5,896 nt of DNA, taken from contig DAHVRG010000132.1 of assembly GCA_027322565.1 (NCBI GenBank), forward strand, positions 1 through 5,896, given 5' to 3'. Under the pieces are notes generated by a model, which saw only the letters and a program-made list of their open reading frames with translations, ran no database searches and was not told the origin of the DNA. The stretch is from Georgenia sp. (GTDB taxonomy: Bacteria > Actinomycetota > Actinomycetes > Actinomycetales > Actinomycetaceae). Shown piece after piece: positions 1 to 5,381 of the stretch. Within the stretch, counting starts at the first letter, position 1; each line of letters begins with the position of its first letter. A program made the position numbers and the translations under genes.

Positions 1-137
1 CCGCTCCACGCGACGGAGGCGCCCACACCCTTGAAGTCGTAGCGCTGGGAGATCTCCTTGGCGGCCTGGTTGACGGCGTTGTCGACCTCCTGTCGGTCGA
101 TCTTGCTCACGACGTCGAAGGACGAGTCGGCGGCCAT
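1..137 (-). CDS. YajQ-family nucleotide-binding protein (5' part only)
   Basis: This is the N-terminal part of a gene that runs off the left edge; 45 complete codons are present. The protein begins [20 protein letters not shown] and goes on through [14 protein letters not shown] (residues 24-37), the conserved opening of the YajQ/UPF0234 family. Family members are about 160 residues with two similar alpha+beta domains; they bind nucleotides or RNA, and a Xanthomonas member is described as a cyclic-di-GMP effector. The ATG at 137 is chosen because a good Shine-Dalgarno sequence (GAGGAG, complement of 145-150) lies 7 nt upstream and because family proteins start with M-A-D-S-S-F-D. It is divergent from tRNA-Tyr. 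Family assignment is confident; the physiological role here is inferred only. Confidence 0.93.
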   Translation of the reverse strand, partial: MAADSSFDVVSKIDRQEVDNAVNQAAKEISQRYDFKGVGASVAWS

Positions 138-144
138 CGTCGGT

Positions 145-150
145 CTCCTC
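145..150 (-). promoter_or_regulatory. Ribosome binding site of the YajQ gene
   Basis: The complement of 145-150 reads GAGGAG, 7 nt before the ATG at 137. It fixes the start codon of the leftward YajQ gene. Confidence 0.8.
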
Positions 151-177
151 AGGGCTGGTGCGAGCGGGATCACGCGG

Positions 178-195
178 GTGCTCGGTTAGGAGCAC
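178..195. repeat. Inverted repeat GTGCTC-N6-GAGCAC in the divergent region
   Basis: GTGCTC at 178-183 and GAGCAC at 190-195 form a perfect 6-bp inverted repeat around GGTTAG. It lies between the YajQ gene and tRNA-Tyr and overlaps the proposed -35 element of the tRNA promoter (186-191). It could be an operator or chance; nothing in the sequence decides between these. Confidence 0.35.
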
Positions 196-215
196 TCGGC
201 GCGGCTTGCTATTCT
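186..215 (+). promoter_or_regulatory. Probable promoter of tRNA-Tyr
   Basis: The hexamer TATTCT at 210-215 is a good -10 box in otherwise GC-rich DNA. A weak -35 (TTAGGA, 186-191) is 18 bp upstream. Transcription would start near 222, about 18 nt before the mature tRNA 5' end, which suits a tRNA precursor. The -10 is convincing; the -35 is less so. Confidence 0.6.
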
Positions 216-239
216 TCCACTCGGTCCTGTGCGGACCAA

Positions 240-321
240 GGCGGGTTGCCCGAGTGGCCAAAGGGAGCTGACTGTAAATCAGCCGCGGAATGCTTCGCAG
301 GTTCGAATCCTGCATCCGCCA
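240..321 (+). tRNA. tRNA-Tyr (anticodon GTA)
   Basis: A class II tRNA of 82 nt. The acceptor stem pairs GGCGGGT (240-246) with ATCCGCC (314-320), with one G-T wobble, and the discriminator is A321. The anticodon stem GCTGA/TCAGC encloses the loop CTGTAAA with anticodon GTA at 274-276. A long variable arm follows, as expected for bacterial tRNA-Tyr. The T-arm is GCAGG-TTCGAAT-CCTGC. No 3' CCA is encoded. It reads UAC and UAU codons. Confidence 0.97.
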
Positions 322-326
322 CGCCA

Positions 327-353
327 GGCCCGTCACCCCCAGGGTGGCGGGCC
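327..353 (+). terminator. Hairpin after tRNA-Tyr, probable terminator
   Basis: Positions 327-338 pair with 342-353 to form a 12-bp stem (GGCCCG, a T-G wobble, then CACCC/GGGTG) closed by a 3-nt loop, starting 5 nt after the tRNA. No T-run follows, which is common for actinobacterial terminators. It probably ends tRNA-Tyr transcription, or it may aid 3' processing. Confidence 0.65.
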
Positions 354-432
354 GACGTCGTCCCCGGCCGCGATCTGGTCGGCGTGAGCAAGCGCACGTC
401 GCGCCGATTTCGTCCGCGGCCACTTCACCGGG

Positions 433-438
433 TACGCT
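433..438 (+). promoter_or_regulatory. Possible -10 element of tRNA-Thr
   Basis: TACGCT at 433-438 fits TANNNT, but it leaves only about 5 nt from the predicted start to the mature tRNA 5' end at 449. No clear -35 is seen; TTCGTC at 409-414 is a weak candidate with 18-bp spacing. The rest of the 127 nt between tRNA-Tyr and tRNA-Thr holds only the terminator hairpin and shows no gene. Confidence 0.4.
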
Positions 439-448
439 CGTCAGCGCT

Positions 449-521
449 GCCCCGATAGCTCAGTCGGCAGAGCGTCTCCATGGTAAGGAGAAGGTCAAGG
501 GTTCGATTCCCTTTCGGGGCT
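449..521 (+). tRNA. tRNA-Thr (anticodon GGT)
   Basis: A 73-nt tRNA. The acceptor stem GCCCCGA (449-455) pairs perfectly with TCGGGGC (514-520), with discriminator T521. The anticodon stem TCTCC/GGAGA encloses ATGGTAA, placing anticodon GGT at 482-484. The T-arm AGGG-TTCGATT-CCCT is intact and no CCA is encoded. It reads ACC and ACU. tRNA-Thr followed by tRNA-Met and rpmG is a widely kept actinobacterial order. Confidence 0.97.
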
Positions 522-525
522 CAGA

Positions 526-555
526 TCGACGTCCGCGTCGTGCGTCACTTACTAT
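526..555 (+). promoter_or_regulatory. Promoter of tRNA-Met, possibly also rpmG
   Basis: TCGACG at 526-531 (4 of 6 matches to TTGACA) and TACTAT at 550-555 are 18 bp apart, a good sigma-70-type promoter. The predicted start near 562 lies about 20 nt before tRNA-Met. No other obvious promoter precedes rpmG, so the transcript may continue into it. Confidence 0.65.
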
Positions 556-581
556 GGCGTGCCGGCCATGGCGAAGATCGT

Positions 582-655
582 GGCGGGGTAGCTCAGGTGG
601 TTAGAGCACACGGCTCATAATCGTGGTGTCGCGGGTTCGAGTCCCGCCCCCGCTA
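582..655 (+). tRNA. tRNA-Met, elongator (anticodon CAT)
   Basis: A 74-nt tRNA. Acceptor GGCGGGG (582-588) pairs with CCCCGCT (648-654), the terminal pair being a G-T wobble, and the discriminator is A655. The anticodon stem CACGG/TCGTG encloses CTCATAA, so the anticodon is CAT (616-618). The T-arm GCGGG-TTCGAGT-CCCGC is perfect. It lacks the unpaired 1-72 position and the three G-C pairs of the anticodon stem found in initiator tRNA, so it is called elongator. A tRNA-Ile2 with lysidine-modified CAT is the alternative; position next to rpmG favours Met. Confidence 0.93.
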
Positions 656-667
656 CTAGCACGACAC

Positions 668-687
668 GGCTCCGGGGCCCCGGAGCC
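668..687 (+). repeat. Perfect 20-bp palindrome in the rpmG leader
   Basis: Positions 668-687 read the same on both strands; the half-site is GGCTCCGGGG. Folded as RNA it gives an 8-bp stem with a 4-nt loop. It sits 12 nt after tRNA-Met and 21 nt before the rpmG start, with no T-run. It could be a partial terminator or attenuator, a tRNA 3' processing and stabilising hairpin, or an operator. Confidence 0.6.
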
Positions 688-698
688 CCGATGAACGC

Positions 699-702
699 GA
701 GG
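699..702 (+). promoter_or_regulatory. Ribosome binding site deciding the rpmG start
   Basis: GAGG (within GAGGAAA, 699-705) lies 6 nt before the GTG at 709. This supports GTG-709 over the in-frame ATG at 691, which would place the ribosome site inside the coding region and add six residues unusual for L33. Confidence 0.7.
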
Positions 703-708
703 AAACAC

Positions 709-879
709 GTGGCCAGCAAGTCCAGCGACGTCCGCCCCAAGATCACGCTCGCCTGTGAGCAGTGCAAGGAGCGCAACTACATCACGAACAAGAACCGGCG
801 GAACAACCCCGACCGGCTCGAGATGAAGAAGCACTGCCCGCGCTGCAACGCGCACACGGTGCACCGCGAGACCCGCTGA
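709..879 (+). CDS. rpmG: 50S ribosomal protein L33, zinc-binding form
   Basis: A 56-residue protein of the large ribosomal subunit. The opening [19 protein letters not shown] and the [19 protein letters not shown] core are typical of L33, and 56 residues is the usual length. Two CxxC pairs (Cys16/Cys19 and Cys43/Cys46) make the zinc ribbon, so this is the C+ paralogue, which in many actinobacteria has a zinc-free partner made when zinc is scarce. Start GTG-709 is chosen from the ribosome binding site and family length. It follows tRNA-Met and precedes the HadA-like gene by 19 nt, as in mycobacterial rpmG2-hadA. No Zur-like site could be recognised upstream by eye. Confidence 0.96.
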   Translation: MASKSSDVRPKITLACEQCKERNYITNKNRRNNPDRLEMKKHCPRCNAHTVHRETR

Positions 880-885
880 CCGGCC

Positions 886-891
886 TACGCT
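886..891 (+). promoter_or_regulatory. -10 element for a leaderless HadA-like mRNA
   Basis: TACGCT at 886-891 ends 7 nt before the GTG start at 899, so the start codon would coincide with the transcript's first bases. No Shine-Dalgarno sequence precedes the GTG. The -35 region is not recognisable. The box lies in the 19-nt gap after rpmG, so the dehydratase pair can be transcribed separately from the ribosomal gene. Confidence 0.55.
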
Positions 892-898
892 GTACCGC

Positions 899-1372
899 GT
901 GACCGACAGCTCCAAGCGCCCCACCAGCGTCAACCTGACGCTCGTGGGGCGTACTTACACCCCCACCGAGACCTACCGGGTCTCCGCGGCGAAGATCGCG
1001 GAGATGGCCGATGCCACCGGCTCGCGGCACCCCGCCCACACCGACCCCGACGCCGCCCGGGCACTCGGGTACGACGACGTCGTCGCCCCGCCCACATTCG
1101 CCGTCGTCGTGGCTCAGCGGGCCGAGCGGAGCTACATCGCCGACCCGGAGTCGGGGATCGACTTCTCCCGGGTCGTCCACGCCGACCAGCGCTTCACCCA
1201 CCACCGCCCGATCGTCGCCGGGGACCGCCTGCGCACCACCGTCCACGTCGACTCCATCACGGAGCGGGCCGGCATCGCCATGGTGAGCACCCGGGCGGAG
1301 ATCGCCGACGACGCCGGCGCCCCGGTCGCCACCGTGCGCTCCACCCTCGCCGTGCGGGGGGAGGGACGATGA
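899..1372 (+). CDS. MaoC-family dehydratase, HadA-like subunit
   Basis: A 157-residue single hot-dog domain protein of the MaoC_dehydrat_N type (FAS1-like dehydratase), close in size to mycobacterial HadA (about 158). Recognisable blocks are the N-terminal YRVSAAKIAEMADATG stretch (26-41), VVAPPTFAVV (61-70) and the RFTHHRPIVAGDRL segment (98-111). It lacks the Asp-x(4)-His hydratase dyad of the downstream partner, as expected for the substrate-tunnel subunit of a heterodimer. It probably helps dehydrate 3-hydroxyacyl-ACP or -CoA in fatty acid synthesis. GTG-899 is chosen for its spacing from TACGCT; no ribosome binding site is visible. Its stop overlaps the next start (ATGA), implying equimolar translation. 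The substrate is inferred. Confidence 0.9.
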   Translation: MTDSSKRPTSVNLTLVGRTYTPTETYRVSAAKIAEMADATGSRHPAHTDPDAARALGYDDVVAPPTFAVVVAQRAERSYIADPESGIDFSRVVHADQRFTHHRPIVAGDRLRTTVHVDSITERAGIAMVSTRAEIADDAGAPVATVRSTLAVRGEGR

Positions 1373-1782
1373 GCGCCGAGCTCACCGTCGGGCAGGAGCT
1401 GTTCACCCGCACCTTCACCGTCGACCGCGCACGGCTCGTGCGCTACGCCGGAGCGTCCGGGGACTTCAACCCGATCCACTGGAACGAGCGGTTCGCCCGT
1501 GAGGTCGGGCTCGACGGCGTCATCGCCCACGGCATGCTGACCATGGGCCTCGCCGCGGCCGCGGTGACCGACTGGGCGGGAGACCCCGGCGCCGTCGTCG
1601 ACTACGGCGTGCGCTTCACCCGGCCCATCGTCGTCCCCGACCCCGGGGAGGTCGAGCTCGAGGTGACCGGCCGCGTCGGGGCGCTGGACCCGGAGGAGGG
1701 CACCGTCCGGGTCGACCTCACCGTCCGCGCAGCAGGCGTGACCGTGCTCGCCAAGGCGCAGGCCGTCGTCCGGCGACGCTGA
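1369..1782 (+). CDS. MaoC-family dehydratase, HadB-like catalytic subunit
   Basis: A 137-residue hot-dog fold protein with the (R)-specific hydratase/dehydratase motif GDFNPIHWN; Asp32 and His37 are the expected catalytic dyad, and IAHGMLTMG (52-60) is the usual second block. Length matches HadB-type proteins (about 140). The ATG overlaps the stop of the HadA-like gene in ATGA, and a purine-rich GGGGGAGGG sits just upstream, so translation is coupled. The pair should form a heterodimer catalysing reversible hydration of enoyl-ACP or enoyl-CoA. In mycobacteria this enzyme serves mycolate elongation; here no hadC follows and murB comes next, so a role in ordinary type II fatty acid synthesis is more likely, but that is inference. 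Confidence 0.93.
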   Translation: MSAELTVGQELFTRTFTVDRARLVRYAGASGDFNPIHWNERFAREVGLDGVIAHGMLTMGLAAAAVTDWAGDPGAVVDYGVRFTRPIVVPDPGEVELEVTGRVGALDPEEGTVRVDLTVRAAGVTVLAKAQAVVRRR

Positions 1783-1819
1783 GCTGTCGCCGGCCTCGGC
1801 CGCCGCGCGGGGCCGGGCG

Positions 1820-1825
1820 TAGATT
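1820..1825 (+). promoter_or_regulatory. -10 element for a leaderless murB mRNA
   Basis: TAGATT at 1820-1825 is one of few TANNNT hexamers with A/T content in this GC-rich stretch and ends 6 nt before the GTG at 1832. There is no Shine-Dalgarno sequence. The arrangement matches the HadA-like gene and points to transcription starting at the GTG. No convincing -35 is seen in the 49-nt gap after the HadB-like gene. Confidence 0.6.
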
Positions 1826-1831
1826 GGGCGG

Positions 1832-2989
1832 GTGACCTCGACCTCCCGCACCCACCGGCCGTCCGAGTCCCGGACGACGACGCTCGCCGACCTCACGACG
1901 CTCCGTGTCGGGGGACCGGTCGACCGCGTCGTCGACGCGGAGACGGAGGCCGAGCTCGTCGCCGCCGTCCGGGAGGCCGACGAGTCGGGCACACCGCTGC
2001 TCGTCCTCGGCGGCGGGTCCAACCTCCTCGCCGCCGACGACGGCTTCCCCGGCGTCGTCGTGCGCGACCTGCGGCGCGGGGTGGAGCGCCGGGAGCGCTA
2101 CGCCTGCGCCGGCGCCTTCGTCGCCGTCCCCGCCGGCCAACCGTGGGACGAGGTGGTGGCCACCGCGGTCGCCGAGGGCTGGCGCGGCATCGAGGCGCTC
2201 TCCGGCATCCCCGGCTCGACGGGCGCCACACCGGTGCAGAACGTCGGCGCCTACGGCCAGGAGGTCGCCGAGACGCTGGAGACCGTGCGCGTCTACGACC
2301 GCCTCACCCAGCGCACCCGCGAGCTCGTCGTCAGCGAGCTCGGCCTGGGGTACCGCACGAGCGTGCTCAAGCGGTCGCTCGGCGACCCCGAGGCGGGTGG
2401 CGGCCGCACGTGGGGGCCGACCGGCCGCTACGTCGTCCTCGAGGTCGGATTCCAGCTCGCGCTCGGCACGTCGTCCGCCCCGGTGCGGTACGCCGAGCTG
2501 GCACGCGCGCTCGACGTCGACCTCGGCGACCGGGTACCCGCCGCCCGGGTCCGGGAGGCGGTGCTCGACCTGCGCCGAGGGAAGGGCATGGTGCTCGACG
2601 ACGCGGACCACGACACCTGGTCCGCAGGCTCGTTCTTCACCAATCCCGTGCTCACCGTCGAGCGGGCCGACGCGCTGCTGCCGCCGGACGCGCCGCGGTT
2701 CCCCGTCGAGGACCGCAGCCGGCCTGCTTTCGGGGCGAGCCCACCGGCTGTCCCGGGCCTGGTCAAGACCTCCGCCGCCTGGCTGATCTCCCGGGCCGGC
2801 TTCGAGCGCGGGCACGGCGACCCCGAGCGCGCGGCGCTGTCCGGCAAGCACGTGCTCGCGTTGACGAACCGGGGGCAGGCCTCAGCCGCGGACGTCGTCG
2901 CGCTTGCCCGCGAGGTGCGGGACGGCGTGCGCCACCGGTTCGGCATCGAGCTCGTGCCCGAGCCGGTCCTCGTCGGGCTCGCGCTGTAG
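1832..2989 (+). CDS. murB: UDP-N-acetylmuramate dehydrogenase MurB
   Basis: A 385-residue cytoplasmic flavoenzyme that reduces UDP-N-acetylglucosamine-enolpyruvate with NADPH to UDP-N-acetylmuramate, the second committed step of peptidoglycan precursor synthesis. The FAD-binding parts are TLRVGGP (23-29), LGGGSNLL (59-66) and SGIPGSTGATPVQNVGAYG (124-142). Substrate and catalytic residues include Tyr174-Arg175 in YRTSVLK, Ser267 in AGSFFTNP (proton donor to the enolpyruvyl carbanion) and Glu377 in EPVLVG near the C-terminus. All expected motifs are intact. The GTG start is chosen because it sits 6 nt after TAGATT and no in-frame alternative has a ribosome site. The first about 17 residues are a non-conserved extension. 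The stop lies 4 bp from that of the convergent deaminase gene. Confidence 0.97.
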   Translation: MTSTSRTHRPSESRTTTLADLTTLRVGGPVDRVVDAETEAELVAAVREADESGTPLLVLGGGSNLLAADDGFPGVVVRDLRRGVERRERYACAGAFVAVPAGQPWDEVVATAVAEGWRGIEALSGIPGSTGATPVQNVGAYGQEVAETLETVRVYDRLTQRTRELVVSELGLGYRTSVLKRSLGDPEAGGGRTWGPTGRYVVLEVGFQLALGTSSAPVRYAELARALDVDLGDRVPAARVREAVLDLRRGKGMVLDDADHDTWSAGSFFTNPVLTVERADALLPPDAPRFPVEDRSRPAFGASPPAVPGLVKTSAAWLISRAGFERGHGDPERAALSGKHVLALTNRGQASAADVVALAREVRDGVRHRFGIELVPEPVLVGLAL

Positions 2990-2993
2990 CGCG

Positions 2994-4013
2994 TCAGGAC
3001 GGCGGCGGGCCGGCCAGCCAGTCGTCGATCTCCGCCAGCCAGCGTCGCTTGCTGCTCTCCTCGGCGAGGCTCGCGCGCACCGAGCTGCGGGCCAGCTCGG
3101 CCAGCTCGGCGTCGTCCATGTCGTGGTCCTCGCGGGCGATGCGGTACTGGTCGGTGAGCCGGGAGACGAAGAGGAGTGGGTCGTCCGCGCTCAGCGCGAT
3201 CTGCGCGCCCGCCTCGTACAGGGTGCGCAGCGGGACGTCCGCGGCGGTCGGGTAGACGCCCAGCGCCACGTTGCTCGCCGGCGCCAGCTCCAGCGCGATC
3301 CCGGCCTCGTTGACCTTCGCCAGCAGCGGCAGGTCCTCGGCAAGACGCACCCCGTGGCCGAGCCGGGTGGGGCCCAGGTGCGCCAGGACGTCGCGGATGT
3401 GGTCGGGCCCGAGCAGCTCCCCACCGTGCGGCAGGCTCGCCAGCCCCGCCCGGCGCGCGATCGAGAAGGCGGCGGCGAACTCGCTCGTGTCCCCACGCCG
3501 CTCGTCGTTGCTCAGCCCGAAGCCGATGACGCCGTCGTCCCGGTGCCGCACCGCGAGCCGGGCGAGGGTGCGGGCGTCGAGCGGGTGGCGGGTGCGCGAC
3601 GCCGCGACGACGACGCCGACCTCGACCCCCGTGTCCCGGCTCGCCGCCCGTGCCTCGTCGAGGACGATCTCCAGCGCGGGCGTGAGCCCACCGACGTGCG
3701 GCGCGTAAGACGTCGGGTCCACCTGGATCTCCAGCCGGCGGGACCCCTCCGCGGCATCGTCCTCGGCAGCCTCGCGCACGATCCGCCGCATCGCGTACTC
3801 GGTGCGGACGACGGCGCGTGCCGCATCGTAGAGACGCTGGAAGCGGAACCAGCCGCGCTCGCTCGCCGGCACCCGCAGCGCCTGGCCGTCGAGGAGGGCG
3901 GGCGGCAGCCGGATCCCGGCGTCCTCCGCGAGCTCGGCGAGCGTCGTCGGCCGCATCGAACCGGTGAAGTGCAGATGCAGGTGGGTCTTGGGCAACGTCG
4001 TCAGGTCCCGCAC
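2994..4013 (-). CDS. Adenosine deaminase family protein
   Basis: A 339-residue amidohydrolase-fold enzyme, the usual length for bacterial adenosine deaminase. Expected zinc and catalytic residues are present: His13 and His15 in HLHLH (11-15), His196 and Glu199 in PHGGE, His220 in RLGHG (217-221), and Asp277-Asp278 in SADDP (275-279). It should hydrolytically deaminate adenosine, deoxyadenosine or a related aminopurine compound in salvage. Several motifs differ from classic Add: HFTGS in place of HLDGS/A, HGGE in place of HAGE, and SADDP in place of NTDDP. The substrate may therefore differ, an aminofutalosine-type or other adenine nucleoside being an alternative. The GTG start at 4013 is chosen because GGGAG lies about 9 nt upstream and the protein begins MRDLTTLPKTHLHLH. 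It is convergent with murB and divergent from the kinase gene. Confidence 0.92.
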   Translation of the reverse strand: MRDLTTLPKTHLHLHFTGSMRPTTLAELAEDAGIRLPPALLDGQALRVPASERGWFRFQRLYDAARAVVRTEYAMRRIVREAAEDDAAEGSRRLEIQVDPTSYAPHVGGLTPALEIVLDEARAASRDTGVEVGVVVAASRTRHPLDARTLARLAVRHRDDGVIGFGLSNDERRGDTSEFAAAFSIARRAGLASLPHGGELLGPDHIRDVLAHLGPTRLGHGVRLAEDLPLLAKVNEAGIALELAPASNVALGVYPTAADVPLRTLYEAGAQIALSADDPLLFVSRLTDQYRIAREDHDMDDAELAELARSSVRASLAEESSKRRWLAEIDDWLAGPPPS

Positions 4014-4070
4014 GGGCCGAGTCTCCCACGCCGCCGCACCGGAGAGCGGCCACGCACCGCGCGGACGTGG

Positions 4071-4076
4071 TGGACT
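4071..4076 (+). promoter_or_regulatory. Possible -10 element of the phosphotransferase gene
   Basis: TGGACT at 4071-4076 ends 6 nt before ATG-4083, the same spacing as for murB, and no good Shine-Dalgarno sequence is present (only GGTGG at 4069-4073). The second base is G rather than the usual A, so this is a weak call. The 69-nt region shared with the divergent deaminase gene shows no other clear promoter. Confidence 0.3.
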
Positions 4077-4082
4077 GTCCCC

Positions 4083-5294
4083 ATGGACGAGGCGGTGTCG
4101 CAGGCCGAGCGGGCGGACGTCGCCCTGCTCACCGGCCCGGAGGCGGCGGAGATCCTCCAGGCGGCGCTTGCCGTCGAGGGTGCCACGCTCGGACCCTGGC
4201 GCGTGCACACCGTCCACCACCGGCCCGGTGCCGGTGTCACGGTCGGCTACACGGTGCGCAGCCGGGGCGCGGGCCCGGACGACTACCTGTGCGCGACGAC
4301 CGGGCGGGTCACCGCGGAACCGGGGGAGGGGCTCGTCCGGCTCGAGAACGGCCGCAGCGTCGTCCACGTGTGGCGTCACCCCGCCGACCCCGAGCTCCCG
4401 GCGCTCGCGGACGCGTGCTCCCCGTCCGGTCTGGCCCGCCGCCTGCGTCTGCCCGACGCCCCGGCGGTCGAGCTGCTCGCCTACCGGCCGCTGCGGCGGG
4501 CCGTCGTCCGGGCCCGCGGCGCGGAGCTGCCCGACGGTGAGGTGTACGCCAAGGTGGTGCGTCCCAAGACGCTGCGCGACCTGGAGGCCCGGCACCGCAT
4601 GCTCACGGCGGCCGGCGTCCCGGCCCCGGCGGTGCTCCACGCCGACGACGACGGCCTCCTCGTCATCCGCGCCGGCACCGGGACCTCCCTCGCTGCGGAC
4701 CTGGCCCGGGGCATGGGGACGGCGCGTGCACGTGCCGTCCTGGAGGACGTCGTCGCCGTGCTCGACCGCCTGCCGCAGGAGGCCCTGGGGCTGCCCCGCC
4801 GGCCGGCCTGGGCGGAACGCGCCCGCCACTACGCCCATGCGGCCAGCGTCGTGCTCCCCGAGCACAGCGAACGGATCGCGGCGCTCGCCGAGGGGGTCGC
4901 TGCGGCCCTGGACCGCACCGACCCCGGCCCTCTCGTGCCCTCCCACGGTGACCTCTACGAGGCGAACCTCCTCATGACGGACGGGCGCGTGAGCACCCTG
5001 CTCGACGTCGACGCCCTCGGCCCGGGGCACCGTGTCGACGACCTCGCGTGCCTCCTCGCCCACGTGAGCGTGCTGCCCCACCTCGCCCCCCTGACCTACC
5101 CGGAGGTCCCCGCCGTCCTGCGCACCTGGACCGAGATGTGCGCCGAGTGGGTGGACCCGGGGGCGCTGCACGCCCGGGCGGCCGGCGTCGTGCTCTCCCT
5201 CGTCGCCGGGGCCCGGCGCGGCGGCGCGACGGACTGGCGGGCGGACGCCGAGGGCCGGCTCGCGGAGGCGGCGCGCTGGCTCACCGGCGCGTGA
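4083..5294 (+). CDS. APH/choline-kinase-fold phosphotransferase, substrate unknown
   Basis: A 403-residue protein. The C-terminal half has the aminoglycoside-phosphotransferase (PF01636-like) kinase signature: the Brenner motif HGDLYEANLL with catalytic Asp290 and metal-binding Asn295, followed by LLDVDALGPGHRVDDLA (306-322), where Asp308 and Asp310 stand for the metal-binding DFD/DFE. Lys157 in VYAKVVRP is the probable ATP-binding lysine. The first about 150 residues form a separate region with HHRPGAGVTVGYTVRS (45-60) and VVHVWRHPADP (93-103), and a YRPLRRAVVRA segment at 134-144. Such proteins are found near cell-wall and purine genes in actinobacteria without known resistance function, so an endogenous small-molecule kinase is likelier than antibiotic resistance. 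The ATG is the first after the divergent gene; upstream in-frame sequence is antisense to add and is not taken as coding. Confidence 0.85.
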   Translation: MDEAVSQAERADVALLTGPEAAEILQAALAVEGATLGPWRVHTVHHRPGAGVTVGYTVRSRGAGPDDYLCATTGRVTAEPGEGLVRLENGRSVVHVWRHPADPELPALADACSPSGLARRLRLPDAPAVELLAYRPLRRAVVRARGAELPDGEVYAKVVRPKTLRDLEARHRMLTAAGVPAPAVLHADDDGLLVIRAGTGTSLAADLARGMGTARARAVLEDVVAVLDRLPQEALGLPRRPAWAERARHYAHAASVVLPEHSERIAALAEGVAAALDRTDPGPLVPSHGDLYEANLLMTDGRVSTLLDVDALGPGHRVDDLACLLAHVSVLPHLAPLTYPEVPAVLRTWTEMCAEWVDPGALHARAAGVVLSLVAGARRGGATDWRADAEGRLAEAARWLTGA

Positions 5295-5302
5295 CGCTCC
5301 CG

Positions 5303-5350
5303 GATGAGAGTCTTCTCATCTCATCCTCCTCGGGCTCTCATCTCCGTCGG
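5303..5350 (+). promoter_or_regulatory. Putative operator: phased GATGAGA/TCTCATC element, copy 1
   Basis: GATGAGA at 5303-5309 is the inverse of TCTCATC, which occurs at 5314-5320, 5319-5325 and 5336-5342. The spacing 5303-5314 is 11 bp and 5314-5336 is 22 bp, so the units face the same side of the helix, as for tandem sites of OmpR/PhoB-type response regulators. The first two units could also fold as a 7-bp hairpin with loop GTCT, giving a weak terminator after the kinase gene 8 nt upstream. A related copy follows the next gene at 5849-5896. Confidence 0.55.
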
Positions 5351-5364
5351 CTGTGCTGAGGTCG

Positions 5365-5381
5365 GGTGCAGTGGATGCACC
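5365..5381 (+). repeat. Hairpin directly before the ribosome binding site
   Basis: GGTGCA (5365-5370) and TGCACC (5376-5381) form a perfect 6-bp inverted repeat with a 5-nt loop, abutting the Shine-Dalgarno sequence at 5382. If transcription starts about 7 nt after the weak -10 candidate TGTGCT (5352-5357), this hairpin would be at the mRNA's very 5' end. Confidence 0.45.

Noticed and set aside
246..604. Short open frames across the tRNA genes
   Set aside because: They read through tRNA-Tyr, tRNA-Thr and part of tRNA-Met and show no protein features.
691..708. ATG at 691 as the rpmG start
   Set aside because: It would add six residues not usual for L33 and place the GAGG ribosome site inside the gene.
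1905..2786. Ser/Arg-rich open frame overlapping murB in the +1 frame
   Set aside because: Its composition is typical of an out-of-frame reading of high-GC coding sequence.
1718..2851. Open frame of 377 codons antisense to murB
   Set aside because: It is a shadow of murB codon bias; it has no recognisable domain or ribosome site.
2428..4053. Open frame of 541 codons on the minus strand overlapping murB and the deaminase gene in another frame
   Set aside because: The translation is Arg/Ala/Gly-rich without motifs, and both overlapped genes are firmly identified.
2904..4082. Long in-frame upstream extension of the kinase gene, which would give a protein of about 796 residues
   Set aside because: It is antisense to the whole deaminase gene, its sequence is low-complexity Arg/Gly/Val-rich with no family motif, and the recognisable protein begins at 4083.
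4014..5171. Long in-frame upstream extension of the deaminase gene on the minus strand
   Set aside because: It is antisense to the kinase gene, and the family N-terminus begins just before HLHLH; open frames of this length arise on the opposite strand in high-GC coding DNA.
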